Origin: Spinacia oleracea
Lineage: Eukaryota; Streptophyta; Magnoliopsida; Caryophyllales; Amaranthaceae
DNA: 64,000 nt
Assembly (NCBI RefSeq): GCF_020520425.1
Contig: NC_079490.1
Coordinates: 6,448,001-6,512,000 of the forward strand
Reading direction: 5' to 3'
Each line of letters starts with the position of its first letter. The stretch's first letter is position 1. The notes under the pieces were generated by a model. It saw only the letters and a program-made list of their open reading frames with translations, made no database searches and had not been told where the DNA came from. Positions 20,845-33,965 of the stretch are shown here, one piece after another. Position numbers and translations under genes: made by a program.

Positions 20845-23591
20845 CCAGGCGCTAAACTTCCTTCAAACTTTACTTTCTCTCTCTTTTAAACAAACTTCTT
20901 CTCTTTTCCCGGCGATCGTGGTTTTCGAGTTTCTTCAGATCTACGAAATTCGACCAGCTTTAGACTTCGGGAACTTGTGTTGTTCGTTTTATCGACGAAT
21001 TCCGCTTCGGAAAAAGGTAATTTGTTTCTGAATTCTCCTTACTTCTTCGTTCTTCCTTCTACTCCTCAATCTAAACCCTAGACCGAGAATTCGCGACCAT
21101 GGCAAAGAATAGGGGCAAAAGCAAGTTCGTCGTTGGCTCCTCTAGTGAGAGGGAGAATGTGCCTTCGGGAAGGTTACAGAAATCTTCGAGGGGTCGGCCT
21201 TCGGAGAGGCCGGTGGAGAGGCGTTCGACTGGTTGGGATGCTTCCAAAGATGATGTTGTTGGCGGGTCTAGCGTGTCTGAACGCGCAACTTCTGGTAAGA
21301 AGGCTGGTTCTTCGGGTGTGCGCCGTCCTTACCCTGAGTTTCCAGTTCATTGGACTGAAGCTGATCCGCAGGGCAAGTATGCCCCGATCTTGCATGAGAC
21401 CACTAAGATCGATGGTCCGTTGGAGAAATCGGTCAGTGGTGACTGGTTGGTGGAGGCGAAGCTGGGGAACTACCATCGGAGGGCCGAGGAGTTATACGGA
21501 ATCCAGCACGCCTTGGGGTACTGGTGCGAGCTTCCCGATCAGGAGCGTCCTCGGGTGACTCATCCGCCTAGGGGGTTCATCTCTGTGTATACTCATCACT
21601 TGGAGAACGGTCTCCGCTTTCCCTTGGATCCATTCATTTCCGAGCTCCTGGTGTCGTACAACATCAGTTTGGCCCAACTTACCCCCAAATCTATGAGGCA
21701 CATCATCGGATTTAGATGGGTGTGCGATTTTGTTAACTTTCCCTGTTCTGTCGCCGTGTTTCGGGATCTCCACGATCTGTCTTTCAATCACGCTTCCAAG
21801 GGGGATGGGTATGGTTGGTGGACCATCATCAACAAAAAGTCCCGAAGGAAGGGGGAGCCGAACTACATTACGGCCTACCCTTACCTCAGCTCTGACCATA
21901 ATTGGAAGACGGAGTGGTTGTTCGTTCGTGTGCCGACAGATCCGAAGCATCCCAATTTTTATCGCCCTCCGAAGTGGTTTGTGACTCCTGATCCTGATAT
22001 GCGAAGCGTGGCTGCTCCGGATCGGAACCATCACCACTACGTGGATCTCCTCCAGTGGTTTTTGGCTCGGGAGGACAACTACAAACTGCCGTCTAACTGG
22101 CTCCCGAACCTCAACTATATCTTGCGGGAGGACATTCTTGCTGTTGCCGGTCTCAGCAGGATTTTTGACAGGGGTAGGTGTCTTTCGGCTGGGACCGTGC
22201 TTTAGTAAGTTTGTCCTCCTCCTTTTTGTCTTGTTTTATTGACTTTGTTTTGTGCTTTGTTTCTGCAGAGTACGGCTTTAGCTGCATTGATCCTGTGGTT
22301 TTGGGCATCTCTTTGGATCTGAAGACTATTCACGACTCGGCTCCTGATTACAAGTTCGGGAAAGAGAATCCTCGTAATCCTCGCTTGAAGGATTACGTGC
22401 TGTCTCCTTCGGGTGTCGCTCGGATATCTGAAGTTCGAGCTGATCCGTGGGATTCTGCCTCCTCTCCCGAAGCTGTTCCAGTGAAGGTCGTGCTTCCTGA
22501 TTTGAGGACAACCTCAGATCCGGTGAGTGTTTCTATATCCCGAAGTCTTTTGTTTGTCTTTCTTTCTGGTTGGCCGTCGGCTAACGTCTTGGTCCTGGAC
22601 CATCTTTTTAGGGTCCTGGGAATGACGCTGTGCCGCGTGCCGTTCCTTCGGTTTCATCTCCGGCTCGGATAGATATCTCTTTATCTAGGAACCGGGTACT
22701 TCACGGTTTTTTCTTTATTTCTTCCTTTGTCTTCTTTTACATTTATTGACCCTTGGTCTCCTCTTTTTAGGATCAACGCAAAAGGAAGGGTAGCACTCTT
22801 TTGAGGCCTTCCGCGCATCCGAAGAAAGCGAAGGCTTCTCAGTCCTCGGAGAAGGTATTTGCTCCGACTTGGAGTTTTTTGTAGTCCGTTTTTCCCTTCT
22901 TCTTCTTTTTCCTTGAAGCTGATCTCTGAACGCCTGTTTTGTAGGAAACGGTTTCGGAAGACATGCCTCCTCCCAAGAATCTCCTTCACTTCATGCCCTT
23001 GCCAGGGCAGAAGTTGAAGAGTGTGGTGGTTGCGGAACCGCCGCCCGTGGATCAACCGTTGGCTGAGGAAGATACCATCCCCTCTCCGCTGAAGCCGTCT
23101 ACTGCTTTAGGGATCGAGATCCAGGATATCACCAAGGTGATGGAGGCGATTGAAGCCGACCTTGTTCCTGGCTCGGATGCCCCTATTGTGGTCGAGCAGA
23201 AGGAGGAATCTGCTGACGTTTCTCTCGAAAGAGAGAAAAGTCCAGATAAGGAGATGGTGGACCTCACCGAAGCTCACATTGAGGTTCCCGAAGCTGAGAA
23301 GGAGGTCCCTTCTGCTGAGGAGGAGCAGCCCGAACAGGGTCTGACGAGGAAGAGGCGCCACTCGACCTTGGGCTCTACTTCGACCTCGGCCCTGGATAGA
23401 CTGATCCACGCTGACCCTTGCTCGGATGTTCCGCTGAAACGGATCCCCGAGGAGGTGAGGGAGGCGATGGCTCGCTATGCTAGGGCTCCGGTTTTGGGGG
23501 AGAACCCCATGGCTCATGTGGGATCTTTGGTGGGTCCCGAAGCTGCTCGGGAGAATCTTCTTCGGGCCAACCCGCAGTGGAGGGTTCCTGG

Positions 23592-24961
23592 TGAAGGAAA
23601 TAATGCCCTTGGTCCAAGTATGCATTCTATGTTAAGTCTAATAAATGCGGTTCAGTATTAATTAACAAGTTAATAATTCAGTGAGATCAAGTGAGCTGAA
23701 TGCCTAGCTAGAGGCCGCTTCAGTTCAAGTGGAATTAATGATATTAATCCACAGCTTACTCTTGACTGAACCCGTAGGGTCACACAAATAGTACGTAAAC
23801 GGATCAAGTATTTAATGGCATTAAATGCTCCATCTATGAATATTCGGAACCGACGGATCTTGGTTTCAGTGGGAGCTAAGATCGTCACAGGCAAGAAATG
23901 AATACTCCGGAAACGATGATATTGCCGGAAACGGAAATATGGATCGTATCGGAAATATGAATATTATCCAAGTCGTAGATGTTACCGGAAACGGAAACAT
24001 GGTACGTATCGGAAAATATTATTGGAAATGGAAATATTACCAGAATCGGAAATATTGCCGGAAACGGAAATATTGTCAGAATCGGAAATATTACCGGAAT
24101 CGGAAAATAATTCCGGAAACGGAAATATTAAATATTTGTTCGAAACGGAAATTAATTCCGGAATCGGAAATATTAAATATTGTTCGTATCGGAAATAGAT
24201 TCCGGAAATAGAAATTTAATCGGAAGCGTATCGTACGAATTAGCATCGGACGAGGCCTGCCGGACGAAGGCCCAGCACGAAGCCGGGCCATCGCCCAGCA
24301 AGCACGCACGCTACAAAGGCAGCGCCCAGGCCTACCGCAAGGCAGGCCCAGCGCGCGCCAAGGCCACGGATGCGTGGGCCGCGCTGCATGGGCTGCTGCT
24401 CGCACGCGCATGGGCAGCCCTTGTGGCTGCCGTGTGTGTGTGAGTTTGTGCTCATGCGTGATTCCTAAATCTACAAGAGTCAGTGTATGATTAAATTTCT
24501 ATTCCTAATTGGATAAATTAATTAAATAGAATTCATGTAGGATTCTAATTTCAATTAATTCGTATCCTACTAGGATTACGATTCCTTTTCCATAACTCTA
24601 TAAATAAAGGCCTAGGGGTCATTATTTATACAACAAGTTTTAAGTATTCAAAACTAAGATTTTTAAGCAGAAAAATCAGCCAATATTCTTGCCTACCTAA
24701 CCGAAAATATTAGAACCTTAAGGGCGATTCTAGTTGGTCAATCTTAAGGCGGATCCGGACGTGCTGTGGACTATCTACGGAGGGACGACACTTGGAGTCC
24801 TAAAGACTTGTTCTTGTTCGGTTCGGGCGCAGCTAGGGAAGGCACGCAACAAAGAGTATGCATCTAAACTATGCTAAATGATTATGTGTAAATAATATGT
24901 TTCCTGGCTTTATGGTTTTTCCGCATGATTTATGAACTGTCATATGAATCATAACCTAACA
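23592..24961 (+). repeat. 5' LTR of the nested Copia
   Basis: Begins TGAAGGAAATAATGCCC and ends ATAACCTAACA. Contains a minisatellite of GGAAACGGAAATATT-like units (about 23,905-24,235), a GC-rich stretch (24,240-24,440), and TATAAATAAAGG at 24,600-24,611 as the likely promoter. Confidence 0.95.
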
Positions 24962-24976
24962 GTGGTATCACGAGCC
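24962..24976 (+). other. Primer-binding site of the nested Copia
   Basis: GTGGTATCACGAGCC directly after the 5' LTR. Complementary to the 3' end of initiator Met-tRNA with one change (CACGAGC for CAGAGC); the same variant occurs in all three family members in the window. Confidence 0.85.
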
Positions 24977-25689
24977 CCTTATTATTTTCATAATCTAAAT
25001 TGCATGAACATGGTTAAATATTACAAATTTGCAAGAATTAAAAAGGGGTGATTAATTTTCGTAATTGTTAATTAATTGCAAATTGCGTTTATTTAATTAT
25101 ACGTACGCAGTTTTTCGGCAGTTTCTTCGTTACTCATCCAAATCGAGTGATTTTTGTGTCAATTCCGCATGTAAAAGGCATTCTAAAATTTTGACAAAAA
25201 TAGTATTTTTCTGCCGAACCCAGAATTCTCAAATTCGAAGCCTAACTATGACTTTTCGAAGGTTTTAGTTTTTCGAATGCAAAATTTCGTAAATTTAAGA
25301 TGTTAAATTAAATATTTGCGATTCTTGTTGATAAATCTTGAATTTTTGATTGACCTACTGCATATGTTTAACAAGTTTGAATGCCTAGTCTTGTTAATTA
25401 TGCAATCTAATTTGTAATTATGATTAATTTGTTGAAAATTAGAATAATTTAGAATTAATTTGATTTTCATAATTAATTGTAATTTAATTAGAAACCTATG
25501 ATTAAAAACCACCATAAAAATTGTATATTTATGATAAATTTTAAATTTTTATGACCTAGACTTGAATCCATAACAATCGGAAATCAATTGGATAATAAAT
25601 TTTCGATTTTTCGCCCTAAAATTATGAAATTAATATTATTTATTAATTTGTCATTAATTTTAAATATAAATTTTAAATTTTTTATGCGA

Positions 25690-26390
25690 TTCGTTCATAT
25701 AACTTGCACGCACGAAGCAATGGACGCTTCGTGTTACCCTTTAAGGGGTGTTGTATAATGCGGGCATGCGACGACGAGCAAGGGAGCTCGTCGCCCGTGC
25801 GGCACGAATGCAATGAGCAAGGGCGTAGTGCACGAGCACAAGGCAGCAGCCCTGCCTTGTGTCGTGTGCCACGAGCAATGAACGAATGGGCATGGGCGAA
25901 GGGCGAGCCAAGGCAGTCGCGTGTGGGCAGCAAGCGAGCTGCGCCACAGCGCGCGCTGCCTCGCACAAGAGCGCGCAGCCTCGCGCGCAGCGAGCGCAAG
26001 CTCGCGTGCCACGAGCGCTGCGCCCAGCATTACTCGCGCGCACAGCGCGCGATGTCGCCCGCCCAGCGAGCGATGTCGCGCCCCAGCGAGCGATGGCTCG
26101 CGCCAGCGAGCGATGGCTCGCGCGCGCAGCGAGCGATGTCGCGCGCCCAGCGAGCAATGGCTCGCGCGCACAGCGCGCGATGTCGCGCGCCCAGCGAGCG
26201 ATGTTGCGCGCGCGCACTGCGAGCGATAGCTCGCGTGCGATGAGCGCTGGCGCGCGCAGCGAGCACAATGTGTGCGGAGGCTTGCGATAGGGAAGCAGCA
26301 GCTATGCGACGAGCGCATGGGCTGCGCGCACATGGCCAGCAATGGCTGTGTGCGTACGGCCCATGGGCGTGCTACGCGTAGGGTGTATGC
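25690..26390. repeat. GC-rich hairpin-forming repeat block in the Copia leader
   Basis: Tandem degenerate units such as GCGAGCGATGGCTCGCGCGC, each containing the inverted pair GCGAGC/GCTCGC around GATG. Open in many frames only because AT-rich stop codons are rare here. Counterparts lie at about 16,640-17,220 and 59,240-59,905 with different unit numbers. Confidence 0.85.
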
Positions 26391-26399
26391 GTTACGATT

Positions 26400-29300
26400 A
26401 GATCGTTTTGAATGTTTAATTTGAAAATTTCAGTTCACGTAATTTTAATTAATTTTAAAATTAATAATTTGAATTATTTTCTTGGATTTTAATTTTGAAT
26501 ATTATAATTATAATAAATGTTATTTATTCTAATTATTTTACTAAAATTATAATCATGAATTAATTTAAATACGACTGAAATTAAATTAAATTTTTGGATT
26601 CAATTATAAATTGATATGAGCTTTAAATTTTAATTAAATTTGTATGTTTCCGGTTGGACTAGAAATACATTTTTATGTTTAAAATTGGTAAAGCATATGA
26701 ATTTATTGGTTTGAGTGGGAGCGCTTTTTAGTCATAAACTCTTGATTAGGTCTACAAATCCTTAAGGTTAAAACAACTCGATTAGAATTAATAAAGACTG
26801 AATAATTGGTAGATTATTGGTGCCCTTGATTAATTGCTGCAAATGTTTACGTGATGCATAATGTGTTTTACTAACCAGCTATGTGGGCCATTCATGATAA
26901 TGAATGGGTGAATGGTATATATTGTATATGTACTGTTTTGCAGGTTATGAAGTGACTAGTATGGCCCAAATAGGATAGAAAATATGGTCTGCGTACCATT
27001 AATTTGAATGTAATTGGTCTAAAGTACCAAAGTTATTTTTCAATTCAAATATGGTCTGCGAACCATCAAATAGTTGTAATTAGTTATAGCTTATCCTATT
27101 TGAAGAAAATGGTGCCTCCCACGGAGATTTTCAAGACGGACTTTGAAGTCAAAGCTTCAAGATGAAGTCGGGCCATACTAGATCACAAATATCTTATGCA
27201 TGTTTTAAGTTATTTATTGTTTTAAATATGTCTTAAAATGCATGAGATCAAAAGCTTGATTATGTTGCATGATTAAGGATTTTAGTTCACTTAAAATCTA
27301 ACCAACATAGTAAGAGCCTTAAGTTCCAAACTTAAAAATTGAGTTAAAAGGTGCCATGCCAAAATATACACTTGCTTGGATATCCTTTACATCAATCTAG
27401 TAATAGTTTTCGCTCAGCGAGGTGTTACTTATTGGTCCTAAAGGGGCAAGGTACACAAATAATTGTGAGTACATGTTAGTTTTGGTGAAACTCAACGATA
27501 TAAGTAAGGAGTCCTTTTATGTCGTGGCAAAATCGATAGGTTTACCTAATAAGTTCTTAGACGTACCTATCAACCAAGAGTAGTTTTTAGACTATTAGCA
27601 AAAGGCTTTTGCTTACCTAAAATGTTTTAGAATTGAGTCGACAAACTGTGCTTAATTCTTCAATGGTTTTAGGGTCTTGGAATCATTTTATTCACACCTG
27701 CCGGAACAATAAAATCGAATAAAATGCTAATAACTTGTTTGAATTGCATGGTTGCTTTAATTTCAAGTTATTATTCATGATAAATGTTTAGACTTTGCAT
27801 GCTTCAATGTATGTTTTAATTATTGTTTATAATTAAATATCTTGCACTGCAATAAATCCTTTTAGAAAGGTAACAGTAAATTTCCTCGATTGGTAGTGAA
27901 TCCAAGAACGATTCACGGAAATGAGAGAAAGTGAGCAATTTAAAATGTACGTTTCTTATATCGACTTTTATGGTTGTTTTCGAATATCAAAATCGAATGG
28001 CAAACCAGTTGGTGCTTGTGAATTCAAAATACACTGTAGTTTTGAGATCATAAAGCATTGAGTTTAATACGCTCAGCTTTACCAATGGTTAACAACCTAA
28101 TATCTTTGTCCATTTAATTTTCGAATGAGTCTAAGTCCCTAGACATTCGAATAGATCGATGCTTAAGAACTTTAGAAGCTTCTGGTAAGATCATCTAGTT
28201 GAAACAGAATGTTCAACATAAATTAAATGGAAAGAACCTTGTTGGTGACATTGGACATGTCTAACAAAGTATAAAAGTCAACACTAAAGAATTCAATTCT
28301 TAAGACTATAAGAAAGGGTACAAGAAATAGGAAAACAAGGAACAAATGAAAGGAATTTACGATTCCGTTTCTACCTATAAGTTTATGTTTAAAGAGAAGT
28401 AACCTAGCAATCAAACTTCCTTGGTATCATATACCGCTTGAGGTTCTTACTTCGGTAATAACTCAAAAAATGGAAGCTAGGATACACTAATGACCTACAA
28501 GTGGGAAATGAAGCATGGCAATGCTACATTAATTGTAGGGTCATCTAAGTTTGTTTTAAGTCCTTTCAAAGGCTGGAACTTAATGGCTATTTTGATCCAT
28601 AATCAGCATACCTAAATTTCTGCTTCAAACACAGAAAGACTCACATTCAAAGAAAAACAAAAACAATGTTTGTTTGTTTATTTGAATGAAATGGTCAATT
28701 ACAGGTTGAGTCAATATGCTTGATTAAAACAAACAACTCTTTAAAGAACTTTACTAGGTTCAAATCAACCCCTTGATTTGAGTTCCACAAATCTTTGGCA
28801 TTGTTGCTTAGACCATATCAACAAGTTAACATTCATAAGCTCTATTTTGATGGACTTCTGAAAATTGATTGATTTCTAGATCATTTTAAGACAACTAGTC
28901 TTACTTGTTGAAAGTAACAAAAGATATGAACTATTGTTAGAACGCCTAGACAATGGAGTTCAAAGCTAAAGAAAGATTTTATGACTTTATTATTTCACAT
29001 GGATTTGAGTGAATATAGGTTTATTTACTCAAATGTGATATAAGTTGAATCTGTTTGGCTAGTTCAAAGATTCAGAAGTATAAAATCCACTCGGTAAGAA
29101 ATCATAAAGATCTAGGTTAGATCATGTTAATGATTACTTGAGACCAAATATGATCATCAATGATTGTGTGTTGTAATTTCACAATCTAACTCCATAAGAT
29201 ATGGCATATCTTAGTTGGAATAATTGAAGTCAATTAGTACTTGATTCGATTAATGATGAATCATAAAGACTTTTCCTATAATTTCTAAAACAAAATGCTC

Positions 29301-32300
29301 AACTACCACCAAACTAAACCAAATTCGTCAAAGCTATTGAAAAGTAATTTCAGAGTAACTTTTCATAAAATATATCTAGAGAGTTGCAAAACTCAGTGGG
29401 AGCTTAGTGTTTGTCATTCGACAAACTAAGGCCCAAGTATAGATATATGTTTCATTGTGATTTATTCAAATGAGACACAAGGGTATTGTTTCTACCACGA
29501 ATTTTTGAGAACATAATGTTTGTTTGCTCGAAATAATGTCCTTTTGGAGATTCGTTTCCAAAATGACAAGTGGGAGAAAATAGACCTCGAAAGTCTTCGA
29601 GGCGAACAACAAACATAAACGGACATTCCGGAGGCTTTTCGAAGTGCTTCAGAAAATCCGAACTTATTCTTTAAGGACTTTAGAAGTGGCTTTAAAGAAT
29701 AGACATCTCTTAGAAGACTTTACAAGTGCTTCAAGGAGAACAGAATATTCAAAGGACTTTCAAGTGGCTATTGATATTCTATTGTTTGATGTTCTATACC
29801 CTAGTAGGCATAGAGTTCAAGTCACTGGAACTATGAGATTCTTCTATTAGATAGTGAAGAAACATGGAGTTCAGGTCACTGAAACTATGCAATTCTTCTA
29901 TTAGATAGTAAAGAAACCTACAACTTGCAGTCAAACTAAAAGAAGTGACTTGTAAGAAAGCTATGACGAAACCCAGATTCCCTAAGATGGTTAGAGGCCA
30001 TATATAGACTATATGTTTAATTGGTTAAAGGCCATAAAACATACTCAATGTTTTGATGACAAAATTGAAATTTTGTTGATTTGCAAGAATAGTTTCACAC
30101 CTATTGGTTGCAAGTTTGTTTTAAGGATAAAAACCATCAAACATGGAATTGTGTTCACACACAAAGCTAGATTAGTTGCTAAAGGTTACAAGCAAATTCA
30201 TGGCATGGATTGTGTTGAAACCTCATGCAAAATCGTAATGCTTAAGTCTATAATTCAAGCAATTGGATGACAAAACGTATTCCTCAATCAAATGTTGGAA
30301 TAAACTATGTACATGGTATGTCATAGGATTTTTGGATCCAAATAAATGCTTGAAAAGGAAAGCTAGCTTATAAAATCTAAGTACAGATTTAAGCAAGCAA
30401 TTGGGAGTTGGAACTGTATTTTAGTGAAGCTAATAAGTATTTTAGTTTCATAAAATGTACATGATTCTTATAGATGTATAAGAAGTTTAGTGGGAGTACA
30501 TAAAAACTTATTTGGTCCTATGTGTATCACACACATATCTCTCTATTGTAAAATAACATTCAAATGCTAATGACTTAGATTTGAAATTATTCATCAATGA
30601 TGGACCATGGCGAAACTTAGTACATATTGGGTATTAAGATCTATTTACAAAGATCTTATAATATTGTTTTAGATTAAGTAATGGCATTTACTAAATCAAA
30701 CACGAAAGTCTCCATTGGAGATATTCGACCCATGTGAATAAATCTAAGTAAAGAATGTTTGAACTATGTATAAGCATTTACTAAGTTAAACATCAAAGAG
30801 TCTAAATGAGATTCTTAACCTATATTATATGTCAAAGAATTTAGCTGGATTCAGTATCTACTAAAAAAATTGAATGAGCTAAAGTTACATGAATAGAATT
30901 CAATTGGGAATTATTCTGCAAAAGAATTTATCATGTATGATATAATATGAGGATCGCCAAAAACGTATCGTATGACTTTAGGCATGACGAACATATACCA
31001 ATCTCTATTGATCTAAGTGAAGATCAACTAGATTGAGACCAAGAATACTTATGGTACTTGAAAAGGTACATAGGAATAGTTCTTGATTCAAGGAAATAAA
31101 GATACGCTAAATATTGATGCTACACGCATAAACACTGGCAAAGGATCAAGCAAGACCCTTTGGAGTTAACCATTGATAAGGACGAGCTATAGAGCATCGT
31201 GTTTTGAAATGGCAACATGGATTGGAGACCATGAGTTGTTGCGTGGGAAATTAAAATATTAATTTCTATGTTCTAAGATACAGTTGGAGAGTCTTCCACA
31301 TATCTATGAACTGCTTGGATAGGTAAATCCAAACAAAGCATCACTAGCAACCTATGCAGTTGAAGTAAAAGTAATTATTGCCTAAGAAGCAATAAAACAG
31401 GGTTGTTTAAAGTTCTTCACTGAACTTGGGTAGATCACCTATCTGCTGGCTTGATGGTTCTTCATTGAAAAATGCGTGGAACCACTCTTGAAGCAAGAAA
31501 AACGTCTGCTAACTTAATGGTTCTTCATTGCAAAATGCGTAGAACCACTAATGTAGTAAGAAAGACTAGATCACATAATAAACAAACTCGAAAAGATCTT
31601 ATCATCATATCTCAAAGAACATTCGATGAAAAGGATGTTAAGATTGGCAAAGCATGATAACTAAACCTATGCAACAAGTGAGAAGCAACACTCACATTGT
31701 CGCACTGGAAATCAAGCATAGCTTTGAATTCCATGAATTGTTTTAGAAAATGGGTTTGAGGCCCATGGTTGTAGAACATTGGGGTTGAACATTTATCATA
31801 TATGAAATGTATTTTCATATTCCATTTAATCTTGGTTTAGTATTAAATGATGAGTCCCTTCAAATTTGACGAAATATTCAAGATAGACTGTCAGGACCAG
31901 TCCTGTGACTAAGAAATGTCTATCAAGTGAACTTGAATGTCAAAGGTTGAAAATGGTCCCTAGTCGGAGTTTTCTATAAAATTGGACGCATAGAAAACGT
32001 TAGACGACTAGAATGCAAGATGACTAGTAGTTCTGTTTCTTGAACTATGTGGACATGGCAATGTCATAATCATTTGCATAGATACTTACTTTGGGAAGAC
32101 TAGTATCGGACAAGACCTATGAAACTTTACTGTAAGAGATGAAAGTCTGTCATAAGTAAATTTCATTAAATTATTAGACACTAAATCCTCAATACCTGAG
32201 TGATTTGAGATTACTTGTTTGAGAACTTGTTGCTTTGACGTTGACCAACCGTCGCACCGTAAAAGGAGGCTATAAAGGCAACGCTCAGGTAATCACCTAT

Positions 32301-32595
32301 CAAACGAAGTCTAATCTCAAGATCGCAAGATTGGGATTGTCCTCCCATAAATCGGGAAGAGATGCTTAAAAGTTGTACAAGGCCACTCGGAGAGCTAGAA
32401 ACTGTGAAATGCATGGCCGTGCTCGGATGAATCATAGGCTATGATTATCTGTTTATTTGATCAGTTGAACTCTGAAACCGAGGAACACCTCTGGACATAA
32501 TAAGGATGACAACTCTTACCTTATGTTCAAGAGCAAGCATCGAGCGACAAAGGAATTAGGAAATGCACACTTGTCCCTAAGGACAAGTGGGAGAC
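26400..32595 (+). pseudogene. Decayed interior of the nested Copia (gag-pol relics)
   Basis: 26,400-27,850 matches the distal leader of the autonomous copy (reverse strand 57.85-59.2 kb). Beyond that the coding part is so mutated that only islands are readable, the best at 30,013-30,270: ARLVAKGYKQIHGMDCVET, the reverse transcriptase block seen intact in the autonomous copy as ARLVAKGYRQVHGVDYDET. 32,180-32,595 again matches the autonomous 3' end closely. Numerous stops; no product expected. Confidence 0.8.
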
Positions 32596-33965
32596 TGAAG
32601 GAAATAATGCCCTTGGTCCTATTATGCATTCTATGTTAAGTCTAATAAATGCGGTTCAGTATTAATTAACAAGTTAATAATTCAGTGAGATCAAGTGAGC
32701 TGAATGCCTAGCTAGAGGCCGCTTCAGTTCAAGTGGAATTAATGATATTAATCCACAGCTTACTCTTGACTGAACCCGTAGGGTCACACAAATAGTACGT
32801 AAACGGATCAAGTATTTAATGGCATTAAATGCTCCATCTATGAATATTCGGAACCGACGGATCTTGGTTTCAGTGGGAGCTAAGATCGTCACAGGCAAGA
32901 AATGAATACTCCGGAAACGATGATATTGCCGGAAACGGAAATATGGATCGTATCGGAAATATGAATATTATCCAAGTCGTAGATGTTACCGGAAACGGAA
33001 ACATGGTACGTATCGGAAAATATTATTGGAAATGGAAATATTACCAGAATCGGAAATATTGCCGGAAACGGAAATATTGTCAGAATCGGAAATATTACCG
33101 GAATCGGAAAATAATTCCGGAAACGGAAATATTAAATATTTGTTCGAAACGGAAATTAATTCCGGAATCGGAAATATTAAATATTGTTCGTATCGGAAAT
33201 AGATTCCGGAAATAGAAATTTAATCGGAAGCGTATCGTACGAATTAGCATCGGACGAGGCCTGCCGGACGAAGGCCCAGCACGAAGCCGGGCCATCACCC
33301 AGCAAGCACGCACGCTACAAAGGCAGCGCCCAGGCCTACCGCAAGGCAGGCCCAGCGCGCGCCAAGGACACGGATGCGTGGGCCGCGCTGCATGGGCTGC
33401 TGCTCGCACGCGCATGGGCAGCCCTTGTGGCTGCCGTGTGTGTGTGAGTTTGTGCTCATGCGTGATTCCTAAATCTACAAGAGTCAGTGTATGATTAAAT
33501 TTCTATTCCTAATTGGATAAATTAATTAAATAGAATTCATGTAGGATTCTAATTTCAATTAATTCGTATCCTACTAGGATTACGATTCCTTTTCCATAAC
33601 TCTATAAATAAAGGCCTAGGGGTCATTATTTATACAACAAGTTTTAAGTATTCAAAACTAAGATTTTTAAGCAGAAAAATCAGCCAATATTCTTGCCTAC
33701 CTAACCGAAAATATTAGAACCTTAAGGGCGATTCTAGTTGGTCAATCTTAAGGCGGATCCGGACGTGCTGTGGACTATCTACGGAGGGACGACACTTGGA
33801 GTCCTAAAGACTTGTTCTTGTTCGGTTCGGGCGCAGCTAGGGAAGGCACGCAACAAAGAGTATGCATCTAAACTATGCTAAATGATTATGTGTAAATAAT
33901 ATGTTTCCTGGCTTTATGGTTTTTCCGCATGATTTATGAACTGTCATATGAATCATAACCTAACA
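32596..33965 (+). repeat. 3' LTR of the nested Copia
   Basis: 1,370 bp, preceded by the purine-rich GGACAAGTGGGAGAC. Same structure as the 5' LTR with four substitutions. Confidence 0.95.

Larger units (their letters stand above)
23592..33965 (+). mobile_element. Non-autonomous Copia element with near-identical LTRs
   Basis: LTRs of 1,370 bp each (23592-24961 and 32596-33965) with TSD CCTGG (23587-23591 and 33966-33970). Four differences between LTRs by eye (23616, 23618, 24293, 24364 against their partners), about 0.3%, so very recent. The interior (24,962-32,595) keeps leader, primer-binding site and 3' tract but coding is ruined: short fragments only. A decayed protease/pre-integrase area is near 28,480-28,560, reverse transcriptase relics at 30,013-30,270, and RNase H relics near 31,300-31,450. 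It must have been moved by proteins from another copy. Confidence 0.95.
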
